The notes under the pieces are model-generated. The model was not told the DNA's origin. It made no database searches and saw nothing but the letters and a program-made list of their open reading frames with translations. Positions 24,970 through 37,700 of a stretch of 64,000 bases of DNA are shown piece after piece. The first letter of the stretch is position 1, and the number at the start of each line of letters is the position of its first letter. Source of the DNA: Cucumis sativus (lineage: Eukaryota > Streptophyta > Magnoliopsida > Cucurbitales > Cucurbitaceae); contig NC_026657.2 of assembly GCF_000004075.3 (NCBI RefSeq), positions 34,396,732-34,460,731 of the forward strand, in the 5' to 3' direction. A program made the translations under genes and the position numbers.

Positions 24970-25790
24970 CAATTCGAATTGTACTCAATTTGGACTAGGA
25001 CCATGTGATCAAACTCATTAGGTTAGATATTGTTTTCAAATTTGAATCATTTTCCTATGAATCATTGGTTCTTCCTAAGTTAAAAGATTCCACTATTTAT
25101 GGACTACCTAAGTGTGATAATTTTGTTTAAATAAATATGTGACATCTCAAATTAAATGTTTGGTCATAAAAATGAACATTTTTAAATACAACAAAATCGA
25201 ACCCGTAATTGGTAAAATCTAAAATTTTGAAATTGAAAAAAAAAAAAGTAAGATGGCAATTTTATTGAAAACAAGGGTATTTAATTTTAATCTAATTTCA
25301 TTGATTAATATAGAAGCACTCATTTATGATGGGATGAGAATAAAACTCCTACATACAATGAAAATTAAAAGTGAAAAATCTAAACAAACTTTGAACAATA
25401 TTTGGTGAAGAATTGAAATAACTCAAGTAAATCTAATACTACACTTTGAAAAATATGTAAACAAGAGAAAAATATGTAAACAAATACATAAAAAATAATA
25501 TAAACGTCGGAATAAAGTGTCCTTTGGAGACTTTGGGAACAACAATTAATTAATTTATAAGAAAAACTACAACAGAAGTTGGAACAAAAAAAAGACTTTA
25601 TAAATAGATAAAAACAAATGAATCCAGCATTTAATTTACTCCCAAACTCTTTGGGAGAGAATCAAAATTTAATGAATAATCAATATCATGAATCCATAAT
25701 TTTCCATCTTGATCTTGATTTAGTTCATTAAACACTGCTTCAAACTGCTCCATCTTGGAGTGATACAAAATTGAACTCATAACATATGCT
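24970..25790 (-). pseudogene. Truncated F-box copy B (3' end and 3' flank only)
   Basis: 25631-25789 reads without interruption as the last 47 or so codons of the F-box family. It contains QFEAVFNELNQDQDGKLWIHDID, shortened here to its core NELNQDQDGK, and ends in SLGVN and a stop, matching the ends of copies A and C. Upstream of the Ile-Leu-Tyr start of this match, homology stops abruptly and unrelated sequence follows. The 3' flank (24,970-25,630) matches the 3' flanks of copies A and C, including 'tttggacta(g)gaccatgtgatcaa' at 24,985, which recurs at 25,904. It is a partial duplicate with no F-box domain and is very unlikely to be a working gene. Confidence 0.8.
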
Positions 25791-26593
25791 TCAAATTCAA
25801 CCTTTACAAAGAATACCCTACTTAGGCTTACTCCATTGGATTGTATAACATTTGCTTCAAATTCATGCCACTATGAAGCAAAGTTTCTTGTCCCTATCGT
25901 ACTCAATTTGGACTAGACCATGTGATCAATAGGACTTATTAGGTTCTATTAAAGGGTGTAGGTGTAGGTGTGATAATTTTTTTTAAATAAATTTGTCACA
26001 TCTCAAATTTTATGTTTGTCATAAAAATGGACATCCATTTTTAAACATAGCAAAACTGTATAATCAAAATTTTTGTTATATTCAATCCAAGGAAAATATA
26101 GTACCTCTAGATGTACCCAAAGTTAATTTGACCCTTTTCAAGTTGAATAAAAAAAATTAAATGTAAGATGGCAGTTTAATTGGAAACAAAGAAATTGAAT
26201 ATTAATCTAATTTCATTGAATAATAATGTGTATACAAACACTGATTTATGATAGGGTGAAAATTACCGAATACAACAAAAACTCCTACATACAATGAAAA
26301 GATTAAATTAAAAGTACAATATCTAAACAAACTTTGAAAAATATTTGGTGAAGAATTGAAATCAAATGTAATTATAATACTTTGAATTTAATCTACAAGA
26401 AAAAATGTAAACAAATTAGATCAAAATTAATATAACTTATGAATAAAGTATGTTTTATAGAACTGCCAGTCATCGAATTTTATTAATAGCGAGGATAGAT
26501 ATACATACAAGACTGGAGATGAGCATTTTAGGAACAAAGAAGAAAAAGACTTCATAAATAAATAAATAAATAAATACAAATGAAATCAAACAT
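25791..26593. other. Junction sequence and F-box C 3' flank
   Basis: 25,791-25,890 is unique sequence with a short local repeat ('tgcttcaaattca' twice). From about 25,890 the sequence restarts the same order of phrases as at 24,979 onward, showing that the unit boundary lies here. 25,970-26,450 is homologous to the 3' flanks of copies A and B. Confidence 0.65.
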
Positions 26594-27877
26594 TTAATTT
26601 ACTCCCAAAGTCTTTGGGAGAGAATCAACGTTTAATGAATAATCAATATCATAAATCCATAATTTCCCATCTTGATCTTGATTTAGATCATTATACGTCA
26701 CCTCAAACTGCTCGGTCTTGGAGTCGTATAAAATTAAAGCCTTCCGAGAGATAAGAAACAACATCTTTTCATCCTCAAAAACTTTGATGAGTTGGAAATG
26801 ATATCTAGTACAAGATGAGGAGAAATCATAGTAACCACGGTATTTTAGGTATCTTATGTAATGAAGCAACGCCACCGTCGACCAATGGTTTGAGATGGGT
26901 TGTCTAATAACAAACTCTTGTTCTAATTTAAACCATGAATAACCCTCTTCCATAAGCTTCCACACATGAAACCTACCAATGCCATTGTTAGTGTTGAAGT
27001 CGAAACAAGACAGATATAGGGTGTTATTAAAGATCCAAATATTAGAAGAACCACGAAAAACTTCATCTTCCACACCGTGAGGAAAAGAAACAACTTCAAA
27101 TTTCTCATCTTCTACATCAAAACGTAAAAGAACAACTTTACCCCCGTTTCTCATATCAAGGTAGTTACCGTTGTATCCGTTCCAATAAAGAGAACCATTC
27201 AAGTAAACACCATCACCACTCCCTAAAACGCAGAATCGTATCAAGATTGGAACTCTACTCCATTTTCCATAACTACCACGGGTAAATGTTCCAATTGTAA
27301 AAATGTCAGCTACATATAAACCCCTCCTGATAGAAGAAAGTTTAACTATTTTGTATTGTTTTTTGTTAGGGCTATAACCAAATCCGAAGCTGTAACCTGT
27401 GTAAAACGTCTTCTTCCAAGCATCATTAAGTGGGAGTTCCACGTATTCATTTGTGATCGGACTCAATATGATAGCAAAAGGTTGTGTCAACTCAAAGCCT
27501 ATTTTTTCATGCTCCTTAGACATAATTTTGGAGTTCACAAAACATAAGAGACCATTACAAGAATTGATAATTTTGAATGTGGAAAAATGAGGATGAAAGG
27601 TAAATGAACCAACGATACAATTGATCTTCTTTTCTTTCAAAGTTTTGGAATCAAAGTCAATACAATGAAGCATTTGATGAGGAGGAATATGAGCAAATAA
27701 ATTAGCCTTTGAATTTAGATGCAACAGTTTACCTGTCAGTATGATATTGTTCCAAGCTTTACAAACTCGCCTGAGGTTAAGCAAAACGGAGACGGAAAGT
27801 TTAGATATAATAGTTTCAATAATATGAGATGGAAGCTGTGGATTTTGGTTTCTTCCTCGACTTTTCCGACTTTTCAT
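26594..27877 (-). CDS. F-box protein, copy C
   Basis: A single-exon gene of 427 residues, paralogous to copy A. F-box at about residues 15-58 (PSHIIETIISKLS, LRRVCKAWNNII), then an F-box-associated domain with NSCNGLLCFVN, FGFGYSPNKKQYKIVKL, GVYLNGSLYW, FDVEDEKFEVVSFP and YHFQLIKVFEDE. The role is expected to be substrate adaptor of an SCF ubiquitin ligase; the substrate is unknown. The start is the first ATG at 27877, which aligns with the start of copy A (MKSR); the frame is open ten codons further upstream but has no ATG there. Compared with A it lacks the nonapeptide duplication and has about a dozen extra residues near the C terminus (YDFSSSCTR region). Coding and both flanks align to A, so the whole roughly 2-kb unit was duplicated. 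Confidence 0.86.
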   Translation of the reverse strand: MKSRKSRGRNQNPQLPSHIIETIISKLSVSVLLNLRRVCKAWNNIILTGKLLHLNSKANLFAHIPPHQMLHCIDFDSKTLKEKKINCIVGSFTFHPHFSTFKIINSCNGLLCFVNSKIMSKEHEKIGFELTQPFAIILSPITNEYVELPLNDAWKKTFYTGYSFGFGYSPNKKQYKIVKLSSIRRGLYVADIFTIGTFTRGSYGKWSRVPILIRFCVLGSGDGVYLNGSLYWNGYNGNYLDMRNGGKVVLLRFDVEDEKFEVVSFPHGVEDEVFRGSSNIWIFNNTLYLSCFDFNTNNGIGRFHVWKLMEEGYSWFKLEQEFVIRQPISNHWSTVALLHYIRYLKYRGYYDFSSSCTRYHFQLIKVFEDEKMLFLISRKALILYDSKTEQFEVTYNDLNQDQDGKLWIYDIDYSLNVDSLPKTLGVN

Positions 27878-29567
27878 TGTGAAGTATTGGAAGACGACGA
27901 AGATCAAGATTGCAATTTAGGGTTTATGTGTTGCCATCTTTCTATTTATTTATAGCTGAAAAATAAAAATATAAAAATATATGTTTTACGTAAAATCTCA
28001 TTAATTAGTTAAATAATTTTTTTTAACACATTTTGTAGACAAATATTTATAATGATTAGTTTTTATAGAAATTGTTATGAATTGAAGAAAAAAAAAAGGA
28101 ACTATTTTCACATAAAAAGAAAATGGTAATTTTTATAGTAAAAAAAAATCAGGTTTGAACCCTTTGCTATGAATCAATGGTTCGTCTCAAGATAAAACCT
28201 CGACTCTTCATGGGCTTAAGTGTGTTAATTGGGCCCATCTCATTGTGAGCCTCGAATTCAATCTTCACTAAAAATGGGCTAGCCGGCCCATTGGGATTTG
28301 GTTTTTGAAACGTTTTTTTTTCCTTTTTTGAACTTTTTTTGTAAAACAAAGAGATTTGTATTCCACAAGATGAAATCAGAGTTGGCATTAGAGCTTTTCC
28401 CAACTTCAAAGTTCAAACCCCATCACTTCAAGTGATTTAATTGTTCCTCTTTCTGGGTTGTGGCTTCCATACCCACTTCGAGTAGAGTAGAAAATTCCAA
28501 CGAAAAGGGGTCTTCTCTGCTCTGTTCTACTTAATTAATTAGTTTGTTGAGTTTACACACCCAACCATATGTTTTCATATGAATTTTATGTCATAGTATA
28601 CGTACTCATTGCATGGATGTGTGTGTGTGTCTTCTTTATATATATTATATTGAGATTATAACATGCAGTTGTAATGATTCATTTATATTTCTTACAAACT
28701 ATGAGAATCGAAATTTTTTATTATATTTTCACACATGTGATATTGTTTCTTTTAGTAAAATAAATTATACTGTTTTTATTTAAATAAAATTTGCATTGGG
28801 ATTAACCCATTTGGCGTAAAACAAAATGTATTTCAGTTTAAGTATAACTTTTATTTAAAAAAAAAATGTTGAAAGTATTTATGAAGATAGCAAAATCTCG
28901 TTATTTTTTTAGTGATAAACACGATTTTTTTTATTATTAATAGATAATGATATATTGTTATATTTATAAATAAGCTGGCTTATTTTACCATAATTAAAAA
29001 TTATCCTAAATTTTACCATATAAATAATTTCTACAAAAATTAAATAAAAAATTTAACATGAATAGAATTTTATATATTTCCATTTCGTTAAAGTTTATAC
29101 GTTCAATTCATAGTTCTAATCATGTCATAATTAAAAAATTTAATCATTGAAATGAGATACTAATCATAATTTAGCCATTAGATATTTTTTAGTTTGAGTG
29201 ATTATTACAAGGAGGGAGTAGTTTGAAGAGTGGAATAACTAAAATTTTATCTTCATAGCTTGAAGATCAAAGTTATTGAAAAATTAAAAAGACTTAGGAA
29301 AATTTAAGAATGGTGCTTCATGAAATTGAGTATTTTGTGGTGATCTTATCCATATATGGAGAGAGGGTGAAGAGAAGACCCCACTGATACCAAACATACA
29401 ATACTATTTGTGAACAATAAACCAAACACAATCAAAAACCTTATCTCCATCTTCTTCTTCTTCTTCTTCTTCTTCTTTCCCTATCCTTTCTCCATCTCTA
29501 CTACCATTTTCATATTCTCCTTCATGTTATTTGGGTGTTTTAATTTACACTGTTTAAGCTAACTCTA
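27878..29567. other. Spacer between F-box C and CYP38, with a promoter-like island
   Basis: 27,908-28,110 is 5' flank shared with F-box A. 28,200-28,300 holds a cluster of TGGGCY/RGCCCA boxes (28211, 28230, 28275, 28285), typical of plant site II (TCP-bound) promoter elements, but no gene is evident just downstream. The first + strand ATG, at 28369, gives only 21 codons. 28,560-29,300 is AT-rich without recognisable content. 29,330-29,567 should be the CYP38 promoter and leader. Confidence 0.5.
29451..29477 (+). repeat. (CTT)9 microsatellite in the CYP38 leader
   Basis: Nine CTT units about 90 bases before the start codon. CT-rich stretches near the transcription start are frequent in plant photosynthesis genes, so this could affect expression. 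Length polymorphism between accessions would be expected. Confidence 0.95.
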
Positions 29568-32500
29568 ATGGCGGCCATTGTCTCCTGCAAGTTTTGTTCC
29601 TCTCTTACTACCTCCAAATCCTCAATACCCACTTCCCATTATCGTTCCTCCAAGCTCTGGAATGGCGCTTGCTCCAACCCAGTTGGCCCCAGATGCTCCT
29701 CATTCAGGCGAATCAAATGTGGGCTTCAGAATGTCAAGGTAAGATTTGGATCTTCAAATTTTTTTTTGCAATCTAATTTTGCTCGTACCTGTGTGAATTT
29801 GACTTGGAAAGTTTACTTTCATATTGATGTTTTTGGTGAATTGGGATTTGTGTTTTGAGGATATTCTGTTGCAAAATTGAAGTTCTATAGGAAGAATTCT
29901 GCTTCAAGTCATATGAATTTGGTTGTATTATAAATTTTGTTGCTCAATTTTGATGATGGTGTCATTTTAGTCTCCAAACTTTGGAAAATTTCAAGTACAT
30001 TCTTAGACTTTAAATTTTGATTCTATAATGCCCTTGCTTCTAAGTTCCTTTCTAGTTGGATGAAATAAAGTGGTACTGGTGAAGGCATGGAGGTACACCA
30101 ATATTCACACCATTTTATTTTATCCAACTCATCTACTTCTCTATTGACTTAGCCATCGTACGGCGTAAATTAGCCTGTATTTTTCCAAAAAGCAGTTCGC
30201 ATCATCGTTTAATGAATGACATTGATGATAAGAACTAAATTTTGCATTGGGTCACATAATTTAAACATTTCAAAGGTTAGAAATTAATAGACACAGTGAA
30301 ATGAAGTTTGATGACTAAATATGGAATTTGACTTGTGAATTAAGAAACAAATAAACGACAAATGGGTTGAATGAGTTTATATTTTGTTTATCAGAAAGGA
30401 AGGCCATTTTGCTTGAAGGAGTTTGCAATTTCCTCAGCTTTGGCGTTTAGTTTAATCACAGGGGTTCCAGGTTTAGGCCCCTCTGCAGATGCATATGCGG
30501 TTGCTGATCCAGTGATTCCGGAGCTGTCAGTGTTGATATCCGGTCCACCAATAAAAGATCCTGGAGCTTTGTTGAGATATGCTTTGCCTATTGATAATAA
30601 AGCCATTAGGGAAGTTCAAAAACCACTAGAAGACATTTCTGAAAGTCTTAAAATTGCTGGAGTCAAGGCACTTGATTCTGTGGAGAGAGTAAGTTATATG
30701 ATTTTGATTTTCTCCTCCCAACTCTCTAGTAGTAATTTCTTTTTATGAAGGGAATTTGAGGCACTAAGTAGTTTTTCTTTTGGTTCATTTGACCATGATT
30801 TTGTTTCTGGTTTTCTGTCTGAGAAACAAAACTGTTATCGCTTAGATATGTTTTTTTTTCCTCTATAGAATGTGAGGCAGGCATCTCGGACGCTCAAGCA
30901 GGGGAAGAATTTGATTATATCTGGGTTGGCAGAATCGAAGAAGGAACATGGAGTCGAAGTTCTTGGTAAACTGGAAGTTGGGCTAGATGAGCTCCAACAG
31001 ATTGTGGAAGACAGAAATAGAGATGCAGTTGCACCAAAACAAAAGGAGCTTCTTAATTATGTTGGCAGGTGAGTTTTATGGCCTTTAGTACATTATATTC
31101 TTCATGCTGATGATTGCATCTTATTACTTTTCTAGAGCACACATGAGATGAATGATGTTGAACAAAGTTTTCAATCAAAAGAAACCAATACCAGATTAGA
31201 TGAAGTAGGATATTGTGCTTTTTGTGTATCGGATTAACCCGAGGTTGTATTGGTGTCATGAACAAATCTGGCACAAAATTGATAGCGAAATCTAAAGAAG
31301 TGTAAACTCATAGATTTGACTTAAATGAAAGGAAGAATACTGAGTTTAGCCTTCAAAGATAGTTAGTGTTTCTTTACGTGGCCAACTATTTCTCTTCAAC
31401 GTTATTTTCTTGCTCCACACTTCATAAGAATTCTTGAATTTTACCTAACATTAAAATAAAAAGGAATGCCTATTTGGAGTCCAATCTTAATTAAGGAAAT
31501 ACATAAAAGACCATCCAACTAGTTAGATTAAATAAACAAGGGAGAGATGTGTTAGTAAACCTTTTGAGAACTATTTCTTGATTCCCAACAATCTCTGTCT
31601 TTGGTTCTCCATCTCAACACTTTTCTCTATGACTTTTATATCTTGTTGGGTTGGGAGGATCCACATTGACCTCTTACTCAAGGCTATATGCCTAAACCAA
31701 TTGAGCTATACTCATGTTGGCGGGTTCTTTATCTCAACTCAGAGTGCCTTTGAGAAAGCCTCATGATCCATTATGATTATGTATCTCCATTTCCTCTAAA
31801 AAAGAAGATCCACATGTATGTTATCCTATCCTTGTTCTGAAGTCTAACAATTGAGAGCAACACACGAGTTTTGTATGTGAAAATTAGGTTAGAAGGCTGA
31901 TAAAAGATAGTCGTCTTTAAATTATAATCTCATACATACCCTTGTCATTGACTGCAGCTGAGATCTTCCTGGGGCATTCGGTTTCTGCAGTGTTGAAGAG
32001 GATATGGTCGATGGCTTCCCATATGAAGTGCCCGAGGAATACAAAAATATGCCCCTATTGAAAGGGAGAGCAGCTGTGGATATGAAGGTCAAAGTGAAGG
32101 ACAATCCGAACATAGACGAGTGTGTTTTCCATATAGTTTTAGATGGCTATAATGCACCAGTGAGTGCTGGGAATTTTGTCGACTTGGTTGAAAGACACTT
32201 CTACGACGGCATGGAAATCCAGAGAGGTATATACAAGGAAGGTTAATTTTGCTTAATGAGTATGATTATTCTGATGGGATTTCTTTGTTGTAATTATCGT
32301 TTCTACAAACAGTGATTATATATCTGCTGAAAATGTTCAACTGGGCAGTGTTTCGATAGTTGCAGTTGGCATTTTAATATCTTGATATCATAATATGACT
32401 CTCTCAACAAGGTTAAGATAATTTTCTCGTTATTGCAGCGGATGGTTTTGTCGTTCAGACTGGTGATCCAGAAGGTCCTGCAGAGGGTTTCATCGATCCT

Positions 32501-33187
32501 AGTACTGAGAAAACACGAACTGTACCATTAGAAATCATGGTTGAAGGGGAGAAAGCGCCTTTCTATGGAGAAACATTGGAAGTGAGGCCTCTTTTTCTTT
32601 CAACAAACTTGCACACTGACTAATATATTCATACATATGCAAATTGCAAACGGTTAAGTCTATATTTATTAGGTATCGCCAAATTTCTTTTATAATAATT
32701 ATACATAAAGCCATACTTGGTCTGCACATGGCCCCAAAAATAACTTCGTCGTAGTGAAATTTGATTCCTTACTCCAGTTTTACATCTCAGTTCTATCATT
32801 TGTTCCAAACAGGAGCTTGGTCTTTACAAGGCTCAAACAAAACTTCCCTTCAATGCATTTGGAACAATGGCCATGGCTAGAGAGGTAATAATTCTCTCTT
32901 TCTCTCACTTTTTCTCGAAAATATGGGCAGCCAATTTCATGTTCGTTATTTCCATGCAGGAATTTGATAACAATTCAGCATCTAGTCAGGTGTTTTGGCT
33001 GCTGAAAGAAAGTGAACTTACTCCTAGTAATTCTAACATATTAGATGGTCGATACACGGTGTTCGGTTATATAACTGAAAATGAGGACTTTTTGGCTGAT
33101 CTAAAGGTTGGCGACGTTATAGAGTCGATGCAAGTAGTCTCTGGCCTGGATAACTTGGTGAATCCAAGCTATAAGATTGCTGGTTGA
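29568..33187 (+). CDS. CYP38: Thylakoid-lumen cyclophilin-like CYP38 (TLP40)
   Basis: A lumenal immunophilin-type protein needed for assembly and repair of photosystem II. Seven exons: 29568-29738, 30395-30688, 30869-31068, 31991-32226, 32439-32581, 32813-32884 and 32960-33187, giving 447 residues. Exon 1 encodes a Ser-rich chloroplast transit peptide. Exon 2 opens with a hydrophobic lumen-targeting segment ending ADAYA, a likely processing site, with no twin-Arg ahead of it, which suggests the Sec route. The mature part has an N-terminal helical region ([19 protein letters not shown] and the leucine-rich [18 protein letters not shown], quoted in parts) and a C-terminal cyclophilin-type fold ([53 protein letters not shown]). 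It is close to Arabidopsis CYP38 over its whole length. Catalytic prolyl isomerase activity of the family is doubtful. Intron 3 carries an antisense SINE-like element. It is convergent with the kinase gene. Confidence 0.96.
31600..31745 (-). mobile_element. SINE-like tRNA-derived element in CYP38 intron 3
   Basis: Read on the minus strand, 31,720 to 31,648 looks like a tRNA-derived RNA polymerase III promoter. TAGCTCAATTGG (31708-31697) matches the A-box consensus TRGYNNARNNGG at all positions. It is followed about 30 bases on by a degenerate B-box (31667-31657). The order '..tatagctcaattgg..aggcatata..aagaggtca..' is what I remember from cucurbit SINE-like repeats. It is antisense to CYP38. 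Exact ends and target-site duplications are not clear. Confidence 0.6.
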
Positions 33188-34754
33188 GAAAGTTTTCTAA
33201 ATCAAGTAATAGCAATACTGAGTTGCCTTATGAATCAATTCATTGATGAGGAATGCAGCCTTATGTGGTTCTTAGTCTTTCTTCATTTCTTATCTCTCTC
33301 TCTCTTTCTTTTTTTCCTTTGAGTTTATGAATTCTTTGATATTTAATTTAACCCATTTGAGTGACTTTCATTGTCTGTATTAAGGCCCTCAATCTTGGCT
33401 TTTTAAGTAACTTTTTATCACAAAATCAGGTCATTTCATTTATGAATCACTCTTGCTTCTCTTTTTCTTTCTTTCACGTTTTAACTTTTACCTTTTCCAT
33501 ACATTAACATTTTCATATATAGCAAAATAAACTTATAACAAATTTCCATATTCTATCAATGATAAATATTTATTAACTTTGATAATAAAATATCTATAGG
33601 TGACATTGATAGATAATGACTAACAGTGTCTGTTACTGATAGAATTTACTTTTCTTTTTGTAAAATTTTCAACCGCTATTCTATTTATAATAATTTACCT
33701 TTTATAATGGGAGTTTAAATTGTATAAATTATCTTTTTGTTTGAAATAACATTAGTCCTTCGTTTTCTATATTTGTGTTTTCTATGTTGTTCAAATTTAA
33801 AATTTATTCGATCAAGTTTCTAAACCTTCAATTTATGTTTAACAAGTGATGTTAATGAATTCATTAGACTTAATTGAAGTTTGTATCTAATAAAATACCA
33901 AACTTTCAATTTTATACTAACTAGGTTCGTGATTATGGATCTATTGAAACAAAATTTAAAGTGAAGGATGTATTATACATTGCATCGAGTGTTTACAAAC
34001 GTACGAGCCACATGCAAAAAGGTTATAAATCCATGATTGAGATTAGATCATTGTTAACTAATCATTCATATTGTAATTAGAGATCTTTTTTAAAACATTC
34101 TTTGGTTTATTTAACTCAAACAATGTCAAGTGAGCAAGTTTGGTATTATGAAATTTATTTTTTAAAAAAATATAGCAAATTTATTTAGCTGAGTTTTGAT
34201 TATTTTGATTGATTTTATTCATTGGATCAATTGGATTGAGATATATCAACCAACCAGTTTAATTTTAAATTTATTTTGAAACCCATTTAGATGATTTGGT
34301 CAATTTAAAAATTCAAAGAAATAAAATTGTGAGATTCCTTTTGTTTGGCACTAAAAAACTATGCAAATATGATTCCAAGACTTCCCCTTTTTAAAGGTAA
34401 GCCACAGCATTGCCCAAATATTTATTAATGAAGCTTTGTAAATGTTCAATCCAAGTTAACAGAAGAACATTAAAGCTTATCTTTCAAGGAAAACTTACTC
34501 TCTTTTTTTTTTTTTTTTTTTTCTTCACAAGGGGAGGGAAGGGATTGCTACAAAGAAAGAAAAGCTTTACAAAATCCACACTACAAACACAGATATTGCG
34601 TAGCTCCTCTTAAAGCCTATAAACCTTCACTCTACTTATCCCTTGACTCTCAAGTTCCAATTCCTTTTCAATTGGACAAATTACAATTTGAATATCTTTG
34701 ATATTGCATTGTCGTTGCTGTCGTCATCTTTGCTCGATGAAGAAGCAATTGTGT
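33188..34754. other. Convergent spacer between CYP38 and the kinase gene
   Basis: 33,188 to about 33,330 is presumably the CYP38 3' UTR, followed by a (CT)n tract. 33,530-33,700 contains 'ctatcaatgata..tgatagaa' phrases of a dispersed repeat that recurs in other AT-rich parts of the window. 34,503-34,522 is a run of 20 T. 34,540-34,754 is likely the kinase 3' UTR on the minus strand. No gene is seen. Confidence 0.55.
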
Positions 34755-37700
34755 TCAAGGCCCCCGGTACCTACGGAAGCAAAAACAGCCTTGTGACTGA
34801 TCGAGGGGGATCATACCTCCGCCCTTCGATGTATCAATTGCTTCCAACATGGTTACAACCTCATCCATCTCTGGACGCTTGTCCGGGTTAGCATCCCAGC
34901 ATCGCTTCATTACATTTGCAAGCGAGCTGGGGCAACACCGAGGAATCTCTGGCCTCAGATTCTGCAGTTAGAGAAATTGAGATTTCATCTTTAGCTTGTA
35001 TTAAAGTTAGGTGCATTGTCTATTCAAGCATATTAGATATTATTGGTATGACTATGTACTGGACAAAGTTCATTCACAATTTCAAATGGCTAGAGAAATG
35101 TGATGTATTCTTTTGACCTACCTGTCGGACAACAGCTGATGTAACTTCTGAGAAGCTAAGGTCGGGATACGGCATATCGCAGCAGTATATCTCCCATAAA
35201 CAGATGCCGAAGCTGTAGACATCACATTTCCTGTTATATGGATTGCCATTGAGAACCTACCAAGTTTGAAGTCATCCCAAAGTCAGATCTGAAGTAACCA
35301 AAAGGCTGATAGCTTAATATTAGCTAAGTAAACAAACTGAACAGTGCAGCCACAATGAGGAAAGACTAAAGTTTTACCTACCACGCCAAAATTGAAAATC
35401 AATCAAAGCTCATATTTACTTCCCTATCTTTCAGTTATGTTTTTCGTCTAGATCTCAAGAAACAGGAACATATTGAAATAATATAAACTTGTATGAGGTG
35501 TGATAAGTCTCAATGCTATGAAAGTTGCTCGTTGAATTCCATGCACATCACAAAGTTACTTAGCCATCTCAAATTTTACAATGGTGAGTATTTCCCTACT
35601 AAAAAAACTTATTTTTGCATCAAGATCAAACTTCAGCACCTATTATAAGAAGTAAGCAGTCATTGCACCATTGTTTGCTGCTAGTTAAAGTTAGTTTTTA
35701 ATTTTCACCAATAGTTATAGTTAGATTTTAGAGTATGGATAAGATATGATGCTTATAAATCATTCAAGATTTAAGATATAGAATAGCGGAGGATGAGGAG
35801 AACAACAAAATTCAATAAAGCATACAAGCCAAATAAGAAGAGAAATTGGAGTTCATTGCATGATTTAAGTCTAGGCTATTCAAGCATATACCTCCGGAGC
35901 CATATACCCAAGTGTTCCAGTCTCACCAGTCATATCATTGGGATTTGAGGCTTCAACACGAGCAACGCCAAAGTCTGCAATTTTTACCGTTCTCGTTTTG
36001 TCCAGAAGCATATTTTCTGTTTTGACATCTCTATGAACAATCTTCTGTGAATGAAGATAGCTCAACCTACAAATGGTAGCTCCCCTTGAGTTTAAAAGCA
36101 CGAGTCTAATGTACAAAAAGATAGCAAATTTCCAAGAAGTTCAAGAATTCAGAATTTTGTGGGGAAATGGAAAAAAAATACTAGAGATTCAGTATTTGAA
36201 CTAACCCTCTTGCAAGGTCTAAAGCTAGCTGGACGACTACTTTGAAAGCCAGCTTTTTCCTTCTGTTCTTTATGAGGTAGGATTTCAGAGCACCTCCAGG
36301 ACAATATTCAACAACAACACAACAAATATTGCTGGGCATGCCAATTTGGCCATTTTCTGTTTGTATGTGTAGATCTGAGGAGCCTATTGTTGCTCCTATA
36401 AACTGCAAAAGTTAATGGAAAACCATTAGTACTTTTTTAAACCTACATAAAAACAGGATCCTCAAAATATGATAAATTTGAACGTCAAACGCCAATAGAA
36501 CCAATTACTTCATATCAGTAATTAATTAAGCTGGTTGCTTTTTTCATCGCAAATTTTAAGTGCCTTTGTTAAGAACTTGATGCTAGATGTGTACTCTCCT
36601 GGTCATTATTAATTAAGTTCACAAGGAAGCATTCTTAGTTACGAGCTTTCTCAAGCTAGATCAGTTTATTCATAAGTAACCAAAAAAGAGGTAATGTAAC
36701 CTTCATGCATATAAAATTATAGATGAACTTTGGATTAGGTCATGTTGAATGCCGAGTTATGAAGCACACCATAAAAGTTTACCTTTGTAACATTAGGATG
36801 GTCAAGCTTGTGCCAAACAGCAACTTCTTGCGTAAAAGCCGCTCTAAGGGACGCGATTTCTGCCTCTGACCTATGACCCTCTTCTCCCCAGTCAAGAAGT
36901 TTAACTGGGGAAAAATTAATTAACATTTAATCTCTTAGAGAAAGCTAGTCAAAATAGACTTTAATGAATAATTAAAACAAATGCCCCAAAACTCATCATG
37001 AAGAAGGCAAGATATCCCAATAAAATCAAAACCTAAACTAGTAGCCAGTAAGTAACAAAACAAAATCCTCATTTTTAATTAACTCCTTTTGGTTGCTTCC
37101 ATTTTCAATTTCATGTGCAACTGTGTCTTCAAAAGGGGTGCATATCAACAATTAATGGAGACACACAAAAGTTCCAAAAAAAGAACACTGTGATAGTTAA
37201 TGCAAGTAACTGTCTGCTCAAGCCAATCTCGTGAATCACGGTTCTGTTGAGGATAATATCTACAAAGAGGCCATAGCTCCAAAAAAGGAAAAAACGAAAG
37301 AAAGAAAGCCAAACAGAACTCTGCTACTTCTATTCAATTCCAAACAATATCATTTTCCATCTACTAATACTCTCTCTTTTTCTCTAGTTGAGAAAAAATA
37401 TTGATGTAGCAGAAAAGAGTTTGTTCTCATTTTGTCATACTCTCAAACAGGTTCAAGGCAAATCTATCCTCAAGAAGTAAAAACTCAAAAACCCCATTTC
37501 ATTTATGAACTAACTTCCACAAGAATTGAAAAAAACAAAATACTGATGACCTTATCGGATGTTAAATTCAAAATCTGGGTGTTCCACAGAATACCATATG
37601 AAGAGAATTAAGAACCCCCAATGATAAATGCAACAAAAACACAAAGAAAACAGAACAGATTGAGTGTTTTTTAACCATGCATTAATAAACAAATTTTCTC

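Noticed and set aside
28167-28409. 80-residue - frame near the site II cluster
   Set aside because: Lys/Ser-rich, antisense to promoter-like motifs, no family match; it runs through a poly-T stretch.
30391-30606. 71-residue frame antisense to CYP38 exon 2
   Set aside because: Mirror of strongly coding sequence; no independent signal.
31648-31720. Functional tRNA gene
   Set aside because: Only the A-box is intact; the B-box and the acceptor stem do not fit a working tRNA, so SINE-like origin is preferred.
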